DNA of 6,891 nt from contig CATILC010000117.1 in the NCBI GenBank assembly GCA_949516455.1, forward strand, positions 1 through 6,891, given 5' to 3'. This document shows, piece by piece, positions 5,337-6,891 of this stretch. The notes beneath the pieces are model-generated. The model was not told the origin of the DNA. It did not search any database and saw nothing but the letters and a program-made list of their open reading frames with translations. How positions within the stretch are numbered: position 1 is the stretch's first letter; the number at the start of each line of letters is the position of its first letter. The position numbers and the translations under genes were made by a program. Source of the stretch: Flavobacteriia bacterium (GTDB lineage: Bacteria; Bacteroidota; Bacteroidia; Flavobacteriales; Schleiferiaceae).

Positions 5337-6891
5337 ATGATCAGATCCACTTTGCTCCAGCTTTTGGTTTGTGCCCCATTCATCGTCTTTGGCCAGTGGG
5401 CCGAGCGCTCCGAAGGAAACAGCCGTTCATATCAAGAGGTCGTCTCTTCCTATCGCTGGCTGGACAAACAGTTTCCACAGGCCCGACTGGACAGTTTGGG
5501 AATGACGGATGCAGGGCGGCCCCTTCATCTCTTTTTGGTTGGAAGCGATCTGCCTGAACCGGGAAACGCCCCACGCGAAGACCAATTGGTGCTTCTGGTG
5601 AACAACGGCATACATCCCGGGGAAAGCTGTGGAGTGGATGCCTCATTGCAGTGGGTGCGCAAACAACTCGAAGAGGGTTCCTTCCCCAAAGGAATGCTGC
5701 TGGCCGTGATCCCCGTATACAACGTCGGCGGAATGCTCCAGAGGCGACCCAACACCCGTGCTAATCAGGACGGACCGGTTCTCCAGGGATTCAGGGGCAA
5801 TTCACGCAACCTCGATCTGAACAGGGATTTTGTGAAAGCTGATGCACAGAACACACAGAGCTTCTACCGCATTTTTCAGCTGCTGGACCCAGACATCTTT
5901 ATCGATACACACACCACCAATGGGGCCGATTACCCCTACACCATGACGCTGATCGCCACCCAGCAGGACAAGCTGGCCCGTCCACTGGGCCGATTCATGG
6001 CCGAACAATTCACTCCAGCGCTCTATGAAGGAATGGCCAGCCGCCAACCCATGGTTCCCTATGTGAATGTCTTTGGAAGGACGCCGGACAAAGGCTACGC
6101 CGCCTTTCTCGAAACCCCCCGGTACGCCAGCGGGTATACTGCGCTGCACCATTGCATCGGGTACATAACAGAGGCGCATATGCTCAAGACCTATGAAGCG
6201 CGGGTTGCAGCCACCACAGATTTTCTTGATGTATTGCTGCCGCTGGCTGAGAAGAATGCCACGGCCATAAAAGACGCCCGGAAAGCCGCTCGTAAATGGA
6301 CCGCGGCTCAGACCCATTTCCCGACCGGCTGGGCCTTGGACAGCAGCAGGAGCTCCACAATGGCCTTCGACAGCTATGCCCACGCGTATTCGCCCAGCAC
6401 CTTGGGCGCCTATGATCGACTGAAATACGGGCAACAAACAAAAAAGCAAGCGATCCCATTTTACGGCCGCTACCGCGCAACCGACAGTGTGAAAACACCG
6501 AGAACCTATCTGATCCCATCGGCCTGGTACGGCGTTTTGGAACGCATGAAGATGATGGGCATCCAAATGACTTCATTGGAAAAAGACAGCATCATAGAGG
6601 TGCAGAACAGCTACCTGAAGGGGGTCGTATTTGCCAAAAGACCCTACGAAGGGCGCTTCATGGTGCAGGACTTCAAAGAAGAAAGAAGAACGGAAAAAAG
6701 GCTCTTTCAAAAGGGCGATGTGTTGGTGAACACCTCGGGCAATAACGCCCTCTTGCTCTCTAATCTCCTGGAGCCCCGTTCCGTAGATTCCTATCTGCGT
6801 TGGGGCTTCTTTCACTCCGTTTTCCAGCAAAAGGAATACTTCTCCACTTATGTGTTCGAAGACACCGCCATGGAGCTGCTGGAAAATGACC
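5337..6891 (+). CDS. Secreted M14-family zinc carboxypeptidase-like protein (C-terminus cut by window edge)
   Basis: The visible 518 residues run open to the right edge, so the gene is partial. A signal peptide (1-19, MIRSTLLQLLVCAPFIVFG, cleavage probably before Q20) sends it to the periplasm or beyond. The M14 catalytic domain spans about 30-295. The predicted zinc ligands are H93 and E96 (in NNGIHPGESCG, 89-99) and H192 (in IDTHTTNG, 189-196). The substrate-binding N-R pair is N162-R163 (NLDLNRDF, 158-165), and the catalytic glutamate is E279 (YITEAHMLK, 276-284). All key residues are present, so an active metallo-carboxypeptidase is likely; the exact substrate (peptide or cell-wall peptide) is unknown. 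Residues about 320-518 form an additional C-terminal region that I cannot assign to a named domain. The ATG at 5337 is the first start after an in-frame stop (TGA at 5271). Whether a type IX sorting domain follows cannot be seen. Confidence 0.85.
   Translation, partial: MIRSTLLQLLVCAPFIVFGQWAERSEGNSRSYQEVVSSYRWLDKQFPQARLDSLGMTDAGRPLHLFLVGSDLPEPGNAPREDQLVLLVNNGIHPGESCGVDASLQWVRKQLEEGSFPKGMLLAVIPVYNVGGMLQRRPNTRANQDGPVLQGFRGNSRNLDLNRDFVKADAQNTQSFYRIFQLLDPDIFIDTHTTNGADYPYTMTLIATQQDKLARPLGRFMAEQFTPALYEGMASRQPMVPYVNVFGRTPDKGYAAFLETPRYASGYTALHHCIGYITEAHMLKTYEARVAATTDFLDVLLPLAEKNATAIKDARKAARKWTAAQTHFPTGWALDSSRSSTMAFDSYAHAYSPSTLGAYDRLKYGQQTKKQAIPFYGRYRATDSVKTPRTYLIPSAWYGVLERMKMMGIQMTSLEKDSIIEVQNSYLKGVVFAKRPYEGRFMVQDFKEERRTEKRLFQKGDVLVNTSGNNALLLSNLLEPRSVDSYLRWGFFHSVFQQKEYFSTYVFEDTAMELLEND

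Noticed and set aside
5802..6566. Minus-strand open frame of 254 codons antisense to the M14 peptidase
   Set aside because: It is the mirror of the peptidase frame, which has a signal peptide and every key catalytic residue. The antisense product has no signal, domain or plausible composition.

Overview
The window looks like a chromosomal segment of a Bacteroidota bacterium, most likely class Flavobacteriia, with a fairly high GC content for that class. Three things point there. A PorW/SprE-type gliding/type IX secretion lipoprotein sits beside a bactofilin, an AtpZ protein and a small DUF6168-like membrane protein. Bacteroidota-style promoter motifs (-7 TAnnTTTG, spaced from an upstream TTG/TTTG) lie in the expected places. 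No purine-rich Shine-Dalgarno is evident at the starts inspected. No RNA genes, insertion sequences, CRISPR arrays or phage genes were seen.

Left part, minus strand (about 3743 down to 1): one compact unit reading porW/sprE-like lipoprotein (3710-1071), bactofilin (1061-648), AtpZ (694-461), DUF6168-like protein (461-87). After that come a small hairpin and a good promoter (44-15) firing off the left edge. By gene-order knowledge the next gene should be atpB, the F0 subunit a of ATP synthase, but none of it is in the window. Junctions are tight: 9 nt between porW and bactofilin, a 47-nt coding overlap between bactofilin and atpZ, and a 1-nt TGATG overlap between atpZ and the DUF6168-like gene. 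The unit combines an outer-membrane-associated secretion lipoprotein, a cytoskeletal polymer and ATP-synthase accessory proteins, and it hands over to the ATP synthase operon, which appears to have its own promoter.

Middle (3711-3848): a 138-nt divergent intergenic region. It carries a perfect TAACTTTG -7 motif for the leftward porW unit and a weaker candidate for the rightward gene.

Right part, plus strand: a 12-helix MFS sugar transporter of the SLC45/GPH-like type (3849-5237). A 99-nt gap holds a possible imperfect hairpin. Then comes a secreted M14 zinc carboxypeptidase-like protein (5337 to beyond the right edge) with a complete set of predicted zinc ligands and catalytic residues; its C-terminus is cut off. 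The transporter and peptidase have no obvious functional link to each other.

Overall this is ordinary housekeeping and accessory Flavobacteriia content. I found no convincing novel system. The most interesting points are the T9SS/bactofilin/ATP-synthase linkage and the long bactofilin-atpZ overlap.
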